A DNA stretch of 64,000 bases from Pseudomonadota bacterium (GCA_009922615.1 RFVF01000010.1:24612-88611), one strand, 5' to 3'. Shown: positions 16,026 through 25,820, counted from the stretch's first letter. The notes: generated by a model not told the origin, from the sequence alone. A program made the numbers and translations.

Positions 16026-17308
16026 TGGCCTCGCAGCGTCTCGCCATTATCGGCACCGGCATCGCCGGCCTGGGCTGCGCGCATTTTCTTCAGTCGCGCT
16101 TCGACCTTACGCTCTTCGAGCAGGCGGATTACCCCGGCGGCCACACCAACACCATTGCCGTCCCTGAAGGCTCCGACAGCGTCGCCTTCGACACCGGCTT
16201 CATGGTCTATAACGAGGTCACCTACCCGCACCTCACCCGCCTCTTCCGCGAGTTGGGCGTGCGCGTGAAGCCGACGAAGATGTCCTTCAGCGTCCAGCAC
16301 CGGCCCAGCGGCATCGAGTTCAGCGGCAGCAGCCTGAACCACCTCTTCGCCCAACGCCGCAACCTCCTCCGCCCGCGCTTCTGGCGAATGCTCGCGCAAG
16401 TCAACCGCTTCAACGCCGAGGCCGTCGCCGCGCTCACCGACCCCGCGTTCGCCGCGATGACCGTGGCCGACTACGTCCGCGCACGCGGCTACGGCGACGA
16501 CTTTCTCCGCCTCTACCTCGTGCCCATGAGCGGCGCGGTCTGGAGCACGCCGCCCGAGCTGATGTTGGAGTTCCCCGCCGTCACTCTGCTGCGCTTTTTC
16601 CACAACCACGGCTTCCTCGGCCTGCACACGCAGCACCCATGGCTCACCGTGGACGGCGGCGCCAAGCAATACGTGGACAAGCTCCTCACCCCGCTCCGCG
16701 CGCAAAACCGCGTCCGCCTCAACGCGAAGGTCACTACCGTCCGCCGCACCACCGACGCCGTGGCCGTCACCACAGCCGACGGCCGCACCGAGCACTTTGA
16801 CCGCGTCATCCTAGCCGCCCACGCTGACCAATCCCTCGCCCTTCTCGCCGACGCCAACGCCACCGAGCGCCGGCTCCTCGGCGCGTTCCGCTACCAGCCG
16901 AACCTCGCCACCGTCCACACCGACGCCTCCGTGATGCCCCGCACGCGCCTCGCGTGGTCCTCGTGGAACTACCGCGTGGAGCGCACCGCCGATGGCCGCG
17001 AAGTCCCGTCCACCATCTACTGGATGAACTCGCTGCAAGGCGTCTCCGACCGCGAGAACTACTTCGTCTCCATCAACGGCGCGGAGCACATCGCAGCCGA
17101 CAAAGTCCTCTGCTGCATCGAGTATCAACACCCGCTCTTCAATCTCGCCGCCACGCAGGCGCAGGCCGAACTCCCGTCGCTCAACACGCGCCCGGCCAAC
17201 CGCGTCTTCTTCGCCGGCAGCTACTTCCGCTACGGGTTCCACGAAGACGCGTTCAGCTCCGCGCTGGATTGCAGCCGGGCGGTGAGTGGGGAGAGGATTT
17301 GGGAATGA
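16025..17308 (+). CDS. FAD-dependent oxidoreductase (amine-oxidase/desaturase-like)
   Basis: A 427-residue protein opening with the dinucleotide-binding motif IIGTGIAGLGCAHFL, then EQADYPGGHTNTIAV. It ends with the FAD-sealing motif VFFAGSYFRYGFHEDAFSSA. This is the flavoprotein regularly found next to DUF1365 and a cyclopropane synthase in bacteria, related to phytoene-desaturase-like and amine-oxidase enzymes. In loci for modified fatty acids such flavoproteins dehydrogenate or reduce a methylated acyl chain. The start overlaps the previous stop by one base and the end overlaps the DUF1365 start by four, so all three are translated together. No signal peptide. Confidence 0.88.
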   Translation: MASQRLAIIGTGIAGLGCAHFLQSRFDLTLFEQADYPGGHTNTIAVPEGSDSVAFDTGFMVYNEVTYPHLTRLFRELGVRVKPTKMSFSVQHRPSGIEFSGSSLNHLFAQRRNLLRPRFWRMLAQVNRFNAEAVAALTDPAFAAMTVADYVRARGYGDDFLRLYLVPMSGAVWSTPPELMLEFPAVTLLRFFHNHGFLGLHTQHPWLTVDGGAKQYVDKLLTPLRAQNRVRLNAKVTTVRRTTDAVAVTTADGRTEHFDRVILAAHADQSLALLADANATERRLLGAFRYQPNLATVHTDASVMPRTRLAWSSWNYRVERTADGREVPSTIYWMNSLQGVSDRENYFVSINGAEHIAADKVLCCIEYQHPLFNLAATQAQAELPSLNTRPANRVFFAGSYFRYGFHEDAFSSALDCSRAVSGERIWE

Positions 17309-18141
17309 GCGTCCCACCTGTGGCGGCGCTCCGCTCCTGTCTCTACGACTGCTCCGTGATGCACCACCGGCTCGGGCCCAAGGAGCACCATTTCCGCTAC
17401 GGCATTTTCCAGTTCTGCCTCGATCTTGACGAACTCGACGCGCTCTCCGCCCGGCACCGTCTCTTCCACCACAACAGGCCTGCCCTCTACCGCTTCAATG
17501 ACTCCGACCACTTGCCTGCAGCAGAAGGCTTGGGAACAAAGGCAGCCATTCTCGCTTGGATCACATCCCAAGGCCTCTCGCTCCCCGCCGACACCCGCGT
17601 CCTCCTCCTCACGCACTGCCGTGTCTTTGGCTACATCTTCAACCCGGTCTCGTTCTACTTCTGCCTCGACGCTCGAGACCGTCCGCTCTGCGCCATCGCC
17701 GAGGTCGGCAACACCTTCGGCGAGCTAAAACCCTTCCTCCTCGGCCCCGAGCACTTCGATGGCGAAGATCGCTTCCACCGCATCGTGCCGAAATACTTTT
17801 ACGTCTCCCCTTTCTCCGCGCTCGACCTCGAGTTCGACTTCAAGCTCCGCGTCCCCGGTGAGCAGCTCGACATCCACATCGACGACCGCGAGGGCGACCG
17901 CCCCATCCTCCTTACCGCCCTCACTGGCCGCCGCCTCCCGCTCACCGACGCGAATCTCGCGCGCCTTACGCTCAAGTATCCGCTCATCACCTTGCGGGTC
18001 ATCACGCTCATCCACTGGCACGCGCTCAAGCTCTGGTGGAAAAACGTCCCGTGGCATCGCAAGGCCGCGAACCCCCAACTTCAGCAAGGGGTGTTCAACG
18101 CTCACGCTTCGTTGAGAAATGGAGCCCCACCGAAATCCTGA
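17305..18141 (+). CDS. DUF1365 family protein
   Basis: A 278-residue protein from ATG 17305 (ATGA overlap with the flavoprotein gene). It shows the family pattern: SCLYDCSVMHHRLGPKEHHF at the N-terminus, then a VFGYIFNPVSFYFC segment, EVGNTFGELKPFLL and KYFYVSPFSALDLEF. DUF1365 proteins occur almost always with the flavoprotein and cyclopropane synthase seen here; their activity is not established. A YPLITLRVITLIHWHALKLWWK segment near the end is amphipathic and may touch the membrane. Confidence 0.9.
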   Translation: MSVPPVAALRSCLYDCSVMHHRLGPKEHHFRYGIFQFCLDLDELDALSARHRLFHHNRPALYRFNDSDHLPAAEGLGTKAAILAWITSQGLSLPADTRVLLLTHCRVFGYIFNPVSFYFCLDARDRPLCAIAEVGNTFGELKPFLLGPEHFDGEDRFHRIVPKYFYVSPFSALDLEFDFKLRVPGEQLDIHIDDREGDRPILLTALTGRRLPLTDANLARLTLKYPLITLRVITLIHWHALKLWWKNVPWHRKAANPQLQQGVFNAHASLRNGAPPKS

Positions 18142-18240
18142 CGCGTGCTGGTCATCGTTCCATTTTCACATGTCTGTCACCGGTCAACCTTTCTCTACGT
18201 TTGCGCTTCGTCGTCTTCGCGTTACCTTCAGCCAGACTGC

Positions 18241-19506
18241 ATGAGCACCACAACTCGGATTCATCAACCCACGCATCGCGCTAAGCCCGCTGCCAGTGCA
18301 GGGTTTTATCAGCGCACGATCGATGGGGCCCTCGCCAAGATGCCGTTGGGCTGCCTGGAGGCAACGCTGCCTGACGGTTCTGTCCGCCGGTTCGGGAATG
18401 AGCCGAAACCCACCGCGAAGTTGCGTATCCTGCGGCACACTTTCTTTAAGCGTTGCGTTCTCTTCGGCGACATCGGTTTTGGCGAAGCTTACGTGGATGG
18501 CGATTGGGACACGGACGATTTGCCCGCCGTGCTGGCTTGGTTCATAGAGAACGTCGAGCACGCCCCCGGCATGTCCGGCTCCAAGCGTAGCCCGCTTGCT
18601 CTGAATCTTTTGCGTGGTGCAAACCGCATGAGACACTTGCTCCGCCCCAATTCGGTGGCGGTTAGCCGTCGCAACATAGCCGAGCATTACGACCTCGGGA
18701 ACCACTTCTACCGTCTTTGGCTCGACCCTTCGATGACCTACTCGTGCGGCCTCTTTGTCTCGCCCGAGCTGACGCTCGAACAGGCGCAGACCGCAAAGTA
18801 TGACGCCCTCTGCCGCAGCCTACGACTCAAGCCCACTGACCATTTGCTCGAAATCGGCTCCGGTTGGGGCGGCATGGCTTGTCACGCGGCGAAGAATTAC
18901 GGCTGCCGCGTCACCACGCTGACTATCTCCGAGGCACAGCTCGCCTACTGCCAGAAACGTTTCGCCCGCGAAGATGTTGCCGACCGCGTCGATGTCCGAC
19001 TACAGGACTATCGCCACACCACCGGCCAGTTCGACAAAATCGTGTCCATCGAGATGCTCGAAGCTGTCGGCGAGCGCTATGTGGACGCCTACTTCGCCCA
19101 GTGCGCGCGCCTCCTCAAGCGCGACGGCTTGCTTGCCCTCCAATACATCACCAGCCCGGACAGCCGCTACGACCAGTTCCGCAAGGGTGTGGATTGGATT
19201 CAGAAACACGTCTTCCCCGGCTCACTTCTGATGTCCGTGGGCCGCGTCACCCAGGCGCTTCAGCGTGGCACGGATCTACATCTGCACAACCTTCATGACA
19301 TGGGCCACCACTACGTCCGCACGCTTCGTGAATGGCGCGCGCGCTTCAATGCGCATCACCCAGAGCTGCGCAAACTGCACTTCGATGATCACTTCATTCG
19401 CAAATGGAATTACTATCTCAGCTACTGCGAAGCCGCCTTCGCCCAGCGAAATATAAGCGTGGTTCAAGCCCTCTACACGCGGCCGAACAACCGCACTCTG
19501 ATATAG
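18241..19506 (+). CDS. Cyclopropane-fatty-acyl-phospholipid synthase-like methyltransferase
   Basis: A 421-residue protein; ATG 18241 is used because the open frame upstream of it has no family-like sequence. The N-terminal domain contains FKRCVLFGDIGFGEAYVDGDWDT. The SAM-binding motif LEIGSGWGG and the family signatures AEHYDLGNHFYRLWLDPSMTYSCG and IEMLEAVGERY follow. The enzyme transfers a methyl or methylene group from SAM to the double bond of a phospholipid acyl chain. With a desaturase upstream and a second methyltransferase downstream, this locus may make methyl-branched, cyclopropane or furan-type acyl chains. Confidence 0.92.
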   Translation: MSTTTRIHQPTHRAKPAASAGFYQRTIDGALAKMPLGCLEATLPDGSVRRFGNEPKPTAKLRILRHTFFKRCVLFGDIGFGEAYVDGDWDTDDLPAVLAWFIENVEHAPGMSGSKRSPLALNLLRGANRMRHLLRPNSVAVSRRNIAEHYDLGNHFYRLWLDPSMTYSCGLFVSPELTLEQAQTAKYDALCRSLRLKPTDHLLEIGSGWGGMACHAAKNYGCRVTTLTISEAQLAYCQKRFAREDVADRVDVRLQDYRHTTGQFDKIVSIEMLEAVGERYVDAYFAQCARLLKRDGLLALQYITSPDSRYDQFRKGVDWIQKHVFPGSLLMSVGRVTQALQRGTDLHLHNLHDMGHHYVRTLREWRARFNAHHPELRKLHFDDHFIRKWNYYLSYCEAAFAQRNISVVQALYTRPNNRTLI

Positions 19507-19604
19507 CCACGGATGAAACATGGAAGAGCGGCTGTTCTTGCTAAACCCTTGGTTTTGTATTGTCCGTGTTTCTTGCGTGTTCCATCCGTCCCTTAAAGCT
19601 TCCC

Positions 19605-19940
19605 ATGATCATTGTGCTTCGTATCGCCGCCGCCTTCGTTCTAATCACGATGCTCGCCGTGACGGGTTGGGCCAGCTCGGAAGTCGCGTTGTGGATGACG
19701 CCGCGTGAAGTCGCTACACACCCGTGGTTTATCGCCACGCTGTTTGACACCTACTTCGCGTTTCTCACCTTCTTTGTCTGGCTCGCCTACAAGGAGACCT
19801 CGAATCTCGCCCGTGTCCTCTGGCTCCTGGCCATCCTCTTCCTCGGCAACATCGCGATGGCGATTTACCTCCTGCGCGAACTCTTCCGTCTGCCCGCCAA
19901 CGCGACGATGGAAGACCTGTTGATACGGAGTAAGGCATAA
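19605..19940 (+). CDS. DUF1475-like small membrane protein
   Basis: A 111-residue protein from ATG 19605 with three hydrophobic segments (VLRIAAAFVLITMLAVTGW, LFDTYFAFLTFFVWLAY, VLWLLAILFLGNIAMAIYLL) and the FVWLAYKE motif of DUF1475. Function unknown. It lies between the methyltransferase and the DUF1295 gene on the same strand with short spacers, so it probably belongs to the membrane-lipid operon. Confidence 0.8.
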   Translation: MIIVLRIAAAFVLITMLAVTGWASSEVALWMTPREVATHPWFIATLFDTYFAFLTFFVWLAYKETSNLARVLWLLAILFLGNIAMAIYLLRELFRLPANATMEDLLIRSKA

Positions 19941-19959
19941 AGGTTTCGCGCAACTTACC

Positions 19960-21351
19960 GTGTTAATTGATTTTCTAACAGTGGTTGGCCTCGCGCTGGC
20001 GTTCGTCGTCGTGGAGATGACGACCACGTGGTTCGTCTCGCGGAAGCTGAACAACTTCAGCATCGTGGATGCTGTGTGGTCCGTCGGCTTTGCTCCCATC
20101 GCAGCCCTGTATCTTCTGAGCCGGAAACATCAGCCCGAACAGTGCGTGCTATTCGTTCTCATGGTGGCGTTCTGGAGCCTCCGCCTCGGAATCCACCTTG
20201 CCTTGCGCATCGCCAGGCACCACCCGCATGAAGACGTGCGCTATGCAAAGCTCCGAACCGACTGGGGCTCGGATGCCGACCGGAAGATGTTCTGGTTCTT
20301 CCAGCTGCAAGGCGGCCTCCAAGTCGTCCTTTCCCTCCCTTTCCTTTTCGCCTGCTCCCGTCCGACCGACCCGAAACTATCGCTTGGCTCCGATTGGTTT
20401 GCCCTCACTGGCTGTGCGCTCTGGCTCACCGGCCTCCTCGGCGAATCCCTCGCCGACCGCCAGCTCGCCCGCTTCCGCGCGGACCCGGCGAACAAGGGCA
20501 AGGTCTGCCAAACCGGTCTGTGGAACTACTCGCGGCACCCGAACTACTTCTTCGAGTGGCTGGTGTGGGTAGGCTACGCCGTGTTCGCGCTCGGCTCGCC
20601 GTGGGGCTGGCTGGGCCTCATCGCGCCCGCGCTGATGCTGCACTTCCTCCTCAACGTCACCGGCATCCCGATGACCGAGGAGCTGTCCCTCAAGTCCAAG
20701 GGCGACGCCTACCGCGCCTACCAACGCACCACCAGCGCCTTCGTGCCGTGGTTCAAGCGAACCACCAAATGTGCCTACAACCTTGGCGAAACACTTCGAA
20801 ATGACCTTCTTCTCCGCGAAGCGGTTGCCCACCAACGGGAATGGAATTCCTATTCGAATGCTTTTAAACGCGCGTGGTCCGCATTCCTTGCCAAAAGCGC
20901 TCAAGAGCCGTGCTTGGTCGCTTGGGCCACCGAGGCGTTGTGTGACGGAAAGGAAACGCCCAGCTTGCGCATTTTGGCCGGAATGGATGCAATAAATGAG
21001 CCGCTGGATGTTCAGGAGCGTTTCAAGAAAGCTGTCCGTGAACTTGGGTGGGAGCCACCGTCCGACATGCGACTGGTCGGGTTGCTGTCGGCCTTGGAGG
21101 TCGTAACTCAGATTAAGAGCGGCGAAGTGGAACCAGAACGAGGCCTTCGGGAAATACTTACCATGTGGCAAAACAACGATTATCCGTCAGCCCTCGGAGG
21201 ATTCGTTCAGGTAGAAGATGTCCTCTACTGGGACGAGACCGACCGACCCAAAAATTACGACTTAAAGAAAGCCGTGCTCGCCGAAGTTGAAGTGCTCCTG
21301 AGCGGAGTTGCGGCGATTGAAGATGAACTTTCAAATTTGGGCCATGATTGA
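19960..21351 (+). CDS. DUF1295 membrane reductase-like protein with extra C-terminal domain
   Basis: A 463-residue protein starting at GTG 19960. Residues 1-265 are a DUF1295 (steroid 5-alpha-reductase-like) membrane protein with six or so hydrophobic segments, the [15 protein letters not shown] motif near 185-200 and the usual ending [15 protein letters not shown]. The family normally stops there. Here about 195 further residues follow, soluble and helical, with [11 protein letters not shown] and [20 protein letters not shown] stretches. This DNA (about 20760-21350) is visibly richer in A+T than its surroundings, suggesting acquired sequence. The reductase part may reduce a double bond or transfer methyl groups in the lipid pathway. 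The end overlaps the next gene by 8 bp. Confidence 0.85.
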   Translation: MLIDFLTVVGLALAFVVVEMTTTWFVSRKLNNFSIVDAVWSVGFAPIAALYLLSRKHQPEQCVLFVLMVAFWSLRLGIHLALRIARHHPHEDVRYAKLRTDWGSDADRKMFWFFQLQGGLQVVLSLPFLFACSRPTDPKLSLGSDWFALTGCALWLTGLLGESLADRQLARFRADPANKGKVCQTGLWNYSRHPNYFFEWLVWVGYAVFALGSPWGWLGLIAPALMLHFLLNVTGIPMTEELSLKSKGDAYRAYQRTTSAFVPWFKRTTKCAYNLGETLRNDLLLREAVAHQREWNSYSNAFKRAWSAFLAKSAQEPCLVAWATEALCDGKETPSLRILAGMDAINEPLDVQERFKKAVRELGWEPPSDMRLVGLLSALEVVTQIKSGEVEPERGLREILTMWQNNDYPSALGGFVQVEDVLYWDETDRPKNYDLKKAVLAEVEVLLSGVAAIEDELSNLGHD

Positions 21352-22375
21352 CCCCCTCCTCGAACGCAATCTTCTCCCCGACCCGCTGCTCCGCTTCGGC
21401 ATCCGACGCCTGCTGGCGCAGCGGTTGCGCGAGGAGGACAAGGGCAGTGCCGATGCGCAGCGCACGCATTTGCAGGCGCTCATCGAGGAACTGCGCCGTT
21501 CGCCCATCGCCATCGAGACAGCGGCGGCGAACGAGCAGCATTACGAGGTGCCCACGCGCTTCTACCAGCTCTGCCTCGGGCCGCGCCTGAAATACAGCGG
21601 CGCGCTTTGGCCCGCCGGCGTCACCACGCTCGCCGAGGCCGAGGAGCAGATGCTCACGCTCTACGCCGAGCGCGCCCAGCTCGCCGACGGCCAGGACATT
21701 CTCGAACTCGGCTGCGGCTGGGGTTCGCTCTCGCTGTGGATGGCGGAGAGGTTTCCCAAGTCCCGCATCACCGGCGTCTCGAACTCACGGACGCAGAAGG
21801 AGTTCATTGATGCCGAGGCGGGCCGGCGCGGCCTGAAAAACGTCCGCATCATCACCTGCGATATGAACCGCTTCGACATCGAGGCCGGTAGCTTCGACCG
21901 CGTGGTGTCCATCGAGATGTTCGAACACATGAAGAACTACCAGCGGCTGCTCGCGAACATTGCGCGCTGGCTGCGGCCGGGTGGACAGCTCTTCGTCCAC
22001 ATCTTCACGCACAAGGAATTTGCCTACCACTTCGTCGCGCGGGACGAGACGGACTGGATGGCCCGCTACTTCTTCACCGGCGGCATCATGCCCAGCGACG
22101 ACCTGCTGCTCTACTTTCAAGACGACCTCCGCTTCGTGAACCACTGGCGCGTCAACGGCCAGCACTACGAGAAGACCGCCAACGCCTGGCTCGCGAATAT
22201 GGACGCGAACGAACCGGAGATTCGGAAGATCTTCGCCGCCACCTACGGCGTGGGGAACGAGACCAAATGGTGGGTTTACTGGCGGGTCTTCTACATGGCC
22301 TGCGCGGAGCTGTGGGGCTACCGCGAAGGCAACGAGTGGCTGGTCTCGCACTACTTATTTCGCAAGCCCGGGTGA
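21344..22375 (+). CDS. Second cyclopropane-synthase-like SAM methyltransferase
   Basis: A 343-residue protein from ATG 21344 (earlier in-frame ATGs lie inside the previous gene). It lacks the N-terminal domain of the enzyme at 18241. It keeps [25 protein letters not shown], the SAM motif [15 protein letters not shown] and [17 protein letters not shown]. The [12 protein letters not shown] stretch is typical of this shorter subgroup. It is the last gene of the lipid operon. Two differing methyltransferases suggest either two successive methylations or different acyl substrates. Confidence 0.9.
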   Translation: MIDPLLERNLLPDPLLRFGIRRLLAQRLREEDKGSADAQRTHLQALIEELRRSPIAIETAAANEQHYEVPTRFYQLCLGPRLKYSGALWPAGVTTLAEAEEQMLTLYAERAQLADGQDILELGCGWGSLSLWMAERFPKSRITGVSNSRTQKEFIDAEAGRRGLKNVRIITCDMNRFDIEAGSFDRVVSIEMFEHMKNYQRLLANIARWLRPGGQLFVHIFTHKEFAYHFVARDETDWMARYFFTGGIMPSDDLLLYFQDDLRFVNHWRVNGQHYEKTANAWLANMDANEPEIRKIFAATYGVGNETKWWVYWRVFYMACAELWGYREGNEWLVSHYLFRKPG

Positions 22376-22740
22376 GACTGCGCTTCAGGCGACGCCCGCT
22401 CGGATTGTTGCGTAATGTGCGTGCGCGATTTGAATTCAGATGGCGCCGATGCTTTAAAAGACCTGTGTGGGAGAGAGGCAGAACTCGCGGATAAAGGCAC
22501 TGCGCCACAACGGCCCGCTCCGCTCGGGGGGAGATCAACCTCACGGACAGCTTGGGCTTGGGCGCTGGGGTGAGCTGCCGCTTCTAAGCAATTTCCGGCC
22601 CGTGGCTGAAAACCGGATCCAGCCGTGCCTTCGTGTGCCGGCTGCACTGCAAAGGGTTGCAGTGCCAATCCGCTCAATTGCCGCTGCCGGGATTTCCCTT
22701 CGACCTCGCGCAGTCTTGGGCTAGGTTGGCCGTGGCTTCG
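22376..22740. other. Intergenic region upstream of pckG
   Basis: There are 365 bases without a convincing frame on either strand. The region must hold the end of the lipid operon transcript and the promoter of pckG. I see no strong hairpin-plus-T terminator and no known riboswitch signature. Confidence 0.5.
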
Positions 22741-24537
22741 ATGACCGTCATTGCTCCACCCATGAACACCGCCTTCGCTGTGCCCGCGATTTATCACAAC
22801 GCGCACGTCACCCGTTGGGTGGCGGAAGTCGCGCAGCTCTGCCGGCCTGACCGCATCCAATGGTGCGACGGTTCAGCGGCGGAGAAGGAAGCACTCACTG
22901 CCGAGGCCGTCTCGCTCGGCATCCTCATCCCGCTGAACCAGCAGAAACGGCCCGGTTGCTATTACCATCGCTCGAATCCCAACGACGTGGCGCGCGTTGA
23001 GCAATGCACGTTCATCTGCACGCCCACGCCGGACGAAGCCGGCCCGACGAATAACTGGGCTGATCCCGCCGAGATGTCGACGAAGCTCAATGCGTTGCTC
23101 GCCGGCGCGATGCAGGGTCGCACGCTGTATGTCGTGCCATTCCTCATGGGGCCGCCTGGCTCGCCACTGGCGCGCGTCGGTGTGGAGTTGACCGATTCGA
23201 TCTATGTGGTCCTGAGCATGGGCATCATGACGCGCATGGGCTGCGTGGCCTTGGAGCAGCTCGGCGACAGCGAGCGCTTCACGCGCGGCATCCACTCCAT
23301 GCTGGATGTGAATCCTGAGCGGCGTTACATCGCGCACTTCCCCAACGAGAACCTGCTCATCTCCGTTGGCTCCAACTACGGCGGCAATGTCCTGCTTGGA
23401 AAAAAGTGCATGGCGTTGCGGTTGGCCTCGCACTGGGGGCGCGACGAGGGCTGGCTCGCCGAGCACATGCTGATCCTCGGCGTGGAATCGCCCACGGGCG
23501 ACAAGACGTTCATCGCCGGCGCGTTTCCCAGCGCGTGCGGCAAGACGAACTTCGCGATGCTAAATCCGCCCGCGCGCTTCGCCGGCTGGAAGGTCTGGAC
23601 TGTCGGCGACGACATCGCGTGGATGAAGCCCGGCGCGGACGGGCGCCTGTATGCGATCAACCCCGAAACCGGCTACTTCGGCGTCGTGCCGGGCACGAAC
23701 TACAAGTCGAACCCCAACGCGATGGAGTGCATGCGGAAGGACACCATCTTCACCAACGTCGCGTTGACGCCCGATGGCGACGTGTGGTGGGAAGGCAAGG
23801 ATGAGCCGCCACCTGCCGAATGCCTCGACTGGCGTGGTCAGCGCTGGACGCCGGACTCGAAGGAGAAGGCCGCGCACCCCAACAGCCGCTTTTGCGCGCC
23901 GATGACGAACAACCCGATGCTTGCGCCCGAGGTGAACGACCCCGCTGGCGTGCCCATCAGCGCGATCATCTTCGGCGGCCGGCGCACGAACACGATGCCG
24001 CTCGTGTATCAGGCCTTCAACTGGGTCCACGGCGTTTATGTCGGTGCGACCATTGGCTCCGAGACCACCGCCGCTGCCGTCGGTGCAGTCGGCCAAGTGC
24101 GCCGTGACCCAATGGCGATGCTGCCCTTCTGCGGCTACAACATGGGTGACTACTTCCGCCACTGGTTGCAAATGCGACGCGTCATCAAGTCGCCCCCGCG
24201 CATCTTCCACGTGAACTGGTTTCGCAAGGACGCCGCCGGCAAGTTCCTCTGGCCCGGCTACAGCGAGAACATGCGCGTGCTCAAGTGGATCGTGGACCGC
24301 TGCCGGGGCGAGGCGAACGCGAACGAGGCGCTGCTCGGCTGGGTGCCCAGCGCGCAGGACTTCGACCTCGACGGACTGGATGGCTTCAACGCAGAACGTC
24401 TCGAACAGGCGCAAAGCACTGACGTCGAGGAATGGCGGCGCGAAGTGCTCCAGCAGGACGAGTTGTTCATCAAGCTCTACTCGCACCTGCCGAAGGAGAT
24501 TATCTTTCAGCGGGAGCTTTTGATTGCGCGGTTGTGA
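22741..24537 (+). CDS. pckG: Phosphoenolpyruvate carboxykinase (GTP)
   Basis: A 598-residue protein from ATG 22741 (ATG 22762 possible), the usual length for the GTP type. Visible signatures: SMGIMTRMG and [18 protein letters not shown] (substrate and manganese site), the P-loop FPSACGKTN, the DDIAWM metal/nucleotide motif, [18 protein letters not shown] and the guanine-binding region FHVNWFRKD. The enzyme converts oxaloacetate and GTP to PEP, CO2 and GDP in gluconeogenesis, in the cytoplasm. It stands alone, about 100 bp before a small Rieske gene on the same strand. Confidence 0.97.
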   Translation: MTVIAPPMNTAFAVPAIYHNAHVTRWVAEVAQLCRPDRIQWCDGSAAEKEALTAEAVSLGILIPLNQQKRPGCYYHRSNPNDVARVEQCTFICTPTPDEAGPTNNWADPAEMSTKLNALLAGAMQGRTLYVVPFLMGPPGSPLARVGVELTDSIYVVLSMGIMTRMGCVALEQLGDSERFTRGIHSMLDVNPERRYIAHFPNENLLISVGSNYGGNVLLGKKCMALRLASHWGRDEGWLAEHMLILGVESPTGDKTFIAGAFPSACGKTNFAMLNPPARFAGWKVWTVGDDIAWMKPGADGRLYAINPETGYFGVVPGTNYKSNPNAMECMRKDTIFTNVALTPDGDVWWEGKDEPPPAECLDWRGQRWTPDSKEKAAHPNSRFCAPMTNNPMLAPEVNDPAGVPISAIIFGGRRTNTMPLVYQAFNWVHGVYVGATIGSETTAAAVGAVGQVRRDPMAMLPFCGYNMGDYFRHWLQMRRVIKSPPRIFHVNWFRKDAAGKFLWPGYSENMRVLKWIVDRCRGEANANEALLGWVPSAQDFDLDGLDGFNAERLEQAQSTDVEEWRREVLQQDELFIKLYSHLPKEIIFQRELLIARL

Positions 24538-24636
24538 GTGGGCTTGGGTTGAAATGTGATTAGTGCTTAGTTTCTCCACGGATGTGCCTGGGTCCGCGCC
24601 ACTGTCGCCGACTAATCACTAACCACTGTTTCCGTG

Positions 24637-24993
24637 ATGTCCCGTTCCCAACCGCTCTGTCCCGCCGCCGATCTCCCGCCCGGCACGACGCGCAAGTTCA
24701 TCTTCACCTACGAGGGCATTCGGCGCGAGGGTTTCGCGGCGAACGTGCGCGGGCACTTGGTCGCCTATGAGAACGCCTGTCGGCACATTCCCATCCCGCT
24801 GGATGACGACGGAGACTTTTTCACCACCGACGGCGAGTTCTTCATCTGCCGCACCCATGGCGCGATTTACGAGCCGTTGAACGGGCGTTGCATTCACGGT
24901 CCGTGCGGCGGTCTCAGCCTCAAGCCCCTGCGCGTCGTGGATGTGCAAGGCGAGCTGTGGGTGGTGCTGCCCGATGAGCCGCCGGCAGAGTGA
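24637..24993 (+). CDS. Small Rieske [2Fe-2S] protein
   Basis: About 118 residues from ATG 24637 (GTG 24634 directly precedes). The cluster motif is complete: C-R-H in ACRHIPIPLDD and C-x2-H in FICRTHGAIYEP, with further Cys residues in GRCIHGPCGG. A short soluble ferredoxin of this type delivers electrons to an oxygenase or reductase. It converges on the DUF309 gene, only 12 bp away. The partner is not evident from neighbours; the oxygenase at 1101-2180 is far away. Confidence 0.88.
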   Translation: MSRSQPLCPAADLPPGTTRKFIFTYEGIRREGFAANVRGHLVAYENACRHIPIPLDDDGDFFTTDGEFFICRTHGAIYEPLNGRCIHGPCGGLSLKPLRVVDVQGELWVVLPDEPPAE

Positions 24994-25005
24994 GGTGGCG
25001 GTTCG

Positions 25006-25440
25006 TCACGTCAGCAGCGTCACGCACGGTGAGTTGTCCGGCGTGAGCGGATTGGTGGTGAAGTCCGCTGAGATCAGTCGCCCGCGCCAGTCGGTGATGA
25101 GCGCGCGGACCACACCCAAGTCCAGCCGCTCGTGCGTGGCGGGATAGGGACGGAAGTTTTCCTCCGCGAGCTTCAGCAACGCGGCGGCAGGGCGGAGGCG
25201 TGGGTATTTCAGGCAGTCCTTTTGCAGATGAACGAACGCGCCGGCAAGCTGGATGAGACCCTTGTAGAAGTTGCCGTTCGGTCCGTGGCGGTCGGCGAGC
25301 CAGAGTTCCTCCAGCACGTCGTGGGCTTCGTAGAACTGACCGCGATTGAAGCACGCGAACCAGCCGAGGTAGTGCGCGTCGAGGTCGCGGCCCTGAAGGT
25401 CGGCGATGAGCGCGGCGATTTTGGGAGACTTGTGGGACAT
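25006..25440 (-). CDS. DUF309 family protein
   Basis: A 144-residue protein from ATG 25440; an upstream open stretch overlaps the NIL gene and is not used. The DUF309 signature is present: FYEAHDVLEELWLADRHGPN and FYKGLIQLAGAFVHLQKD. Function unknown. It is the last gene on this side of the SAM-riboswitch operon, 61 bp after the NIL gene; the spacer is almost filled by a 22-bp-arm palindrome that ends two bases before the ATG. A transcript hairpin there could block ribosome entry or process the mRNA. Confidence 0.88.
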   Translation of the reverse strand: MSHKSPKIAALIADLQGRDLDAHYLGWFACFNRGQFYEAHDVLEELWLADRHGPNGNFYKGLIQLAGAFVHLQKDCLKYPRLRPAAALLKLAEENFRPYPATHERLDLGVVRALITDWRGRLISADFTTNPLTPDNSPCVTLLT

Positions 25441-25442
25441 GA

Positions 25443-25500
25443 GGAGCGCCGAGCATCGCTCGGCATGAGCCGTGATCAGCCGAGCAATGCTCGGCGCTCC
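25443..25500. repeat. Intergenic palindrome with 22-bp arms
   Basis: Arms 25443-25464 and 25479-25500 pair with a single mismatch (core GCCGAGCATCGCTCGGC versus GCCGAGCAATGCTCGGC) around a 14-base loop. Each arm is itself partly palindromic. It has the look of a dispersed REP-like element rather than a terminator, since no T run follows. It lies between the NIL and DUF309 genes, directly before the DUF309 start codon. Confidence 0.85.
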
Positions 25501-25501
25501 G

Positions 25502-25804
25502 CTAACTTTCCAGCACGCTGATCTCCACCGGCTCGACCTCGATGCCGAGGCTTTCGAGCCACTTGATGGCCGCACGAATTTCCGAGCGCGCGCCGTCGAG
25601 TTCGAGGCAGACGATGCCGATGTCCTTGCCCACGCTGACCTGTCGCAGGTTGAAGACGACCTTGAACTTCTGCCCCAGCTCCCAAATCACCGGGCGCGTG
25701 ATGAGCGGCGCGGGGAAGGTGAGCCACAGCCGCGACTTGGATTGGCGCGGATCGGGCGGAAGCTTCGGCTCGGCTTTGGCGGCGGTCTTCTTCCTGGCAG
25801 GCAT
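25502..25804 (-). CDS. Free-standing NIL-domain protein
   Basis: A 100-residue protein from ATG 25804. After a basic Ala/Lys-rich start it shows the NIL fold pattern: SRLWLTFPAPLITRPVIWEL, FKVVFNLRQVSVGKDIGIV and LELDGARSEIRAAIKWLESLGIEVEPV. NIL domains usually sit at the end of the methionine importer ATPase MetN, where they sense methionine, or with ferredoxin domains in archaeal homocysteine synthesis proteins. Here the domain stands alone between a sulfur carrier and a DUF309 gene in a SAM-controlled operon, which fits sulfur transfer or methionine sensing. Confidence 0.85.
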   Translation of the reverse strand: MPARKKTAAKAEPKLPPDPRQSKSRLWLTFPAPLITRPVIWELGQKFKVVFNLRQVSVGKDIGIVCLELDGARSEIRAAIKWLESLGIEVEPVEISVLES

Positions 25805-25820
25805 GCGTCGGTCCTTGAGG

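Noticed and set aside
16025..17308. Flavoprotein read as phytoene desaturase of a carotenoid cluster
   Set aside because: No phytoene synthase, cyclase or geranylgeranyl diphosphate synthase nearby; the DUF1365 and CFA synthase neighbours fit acyl-chain modification instead.
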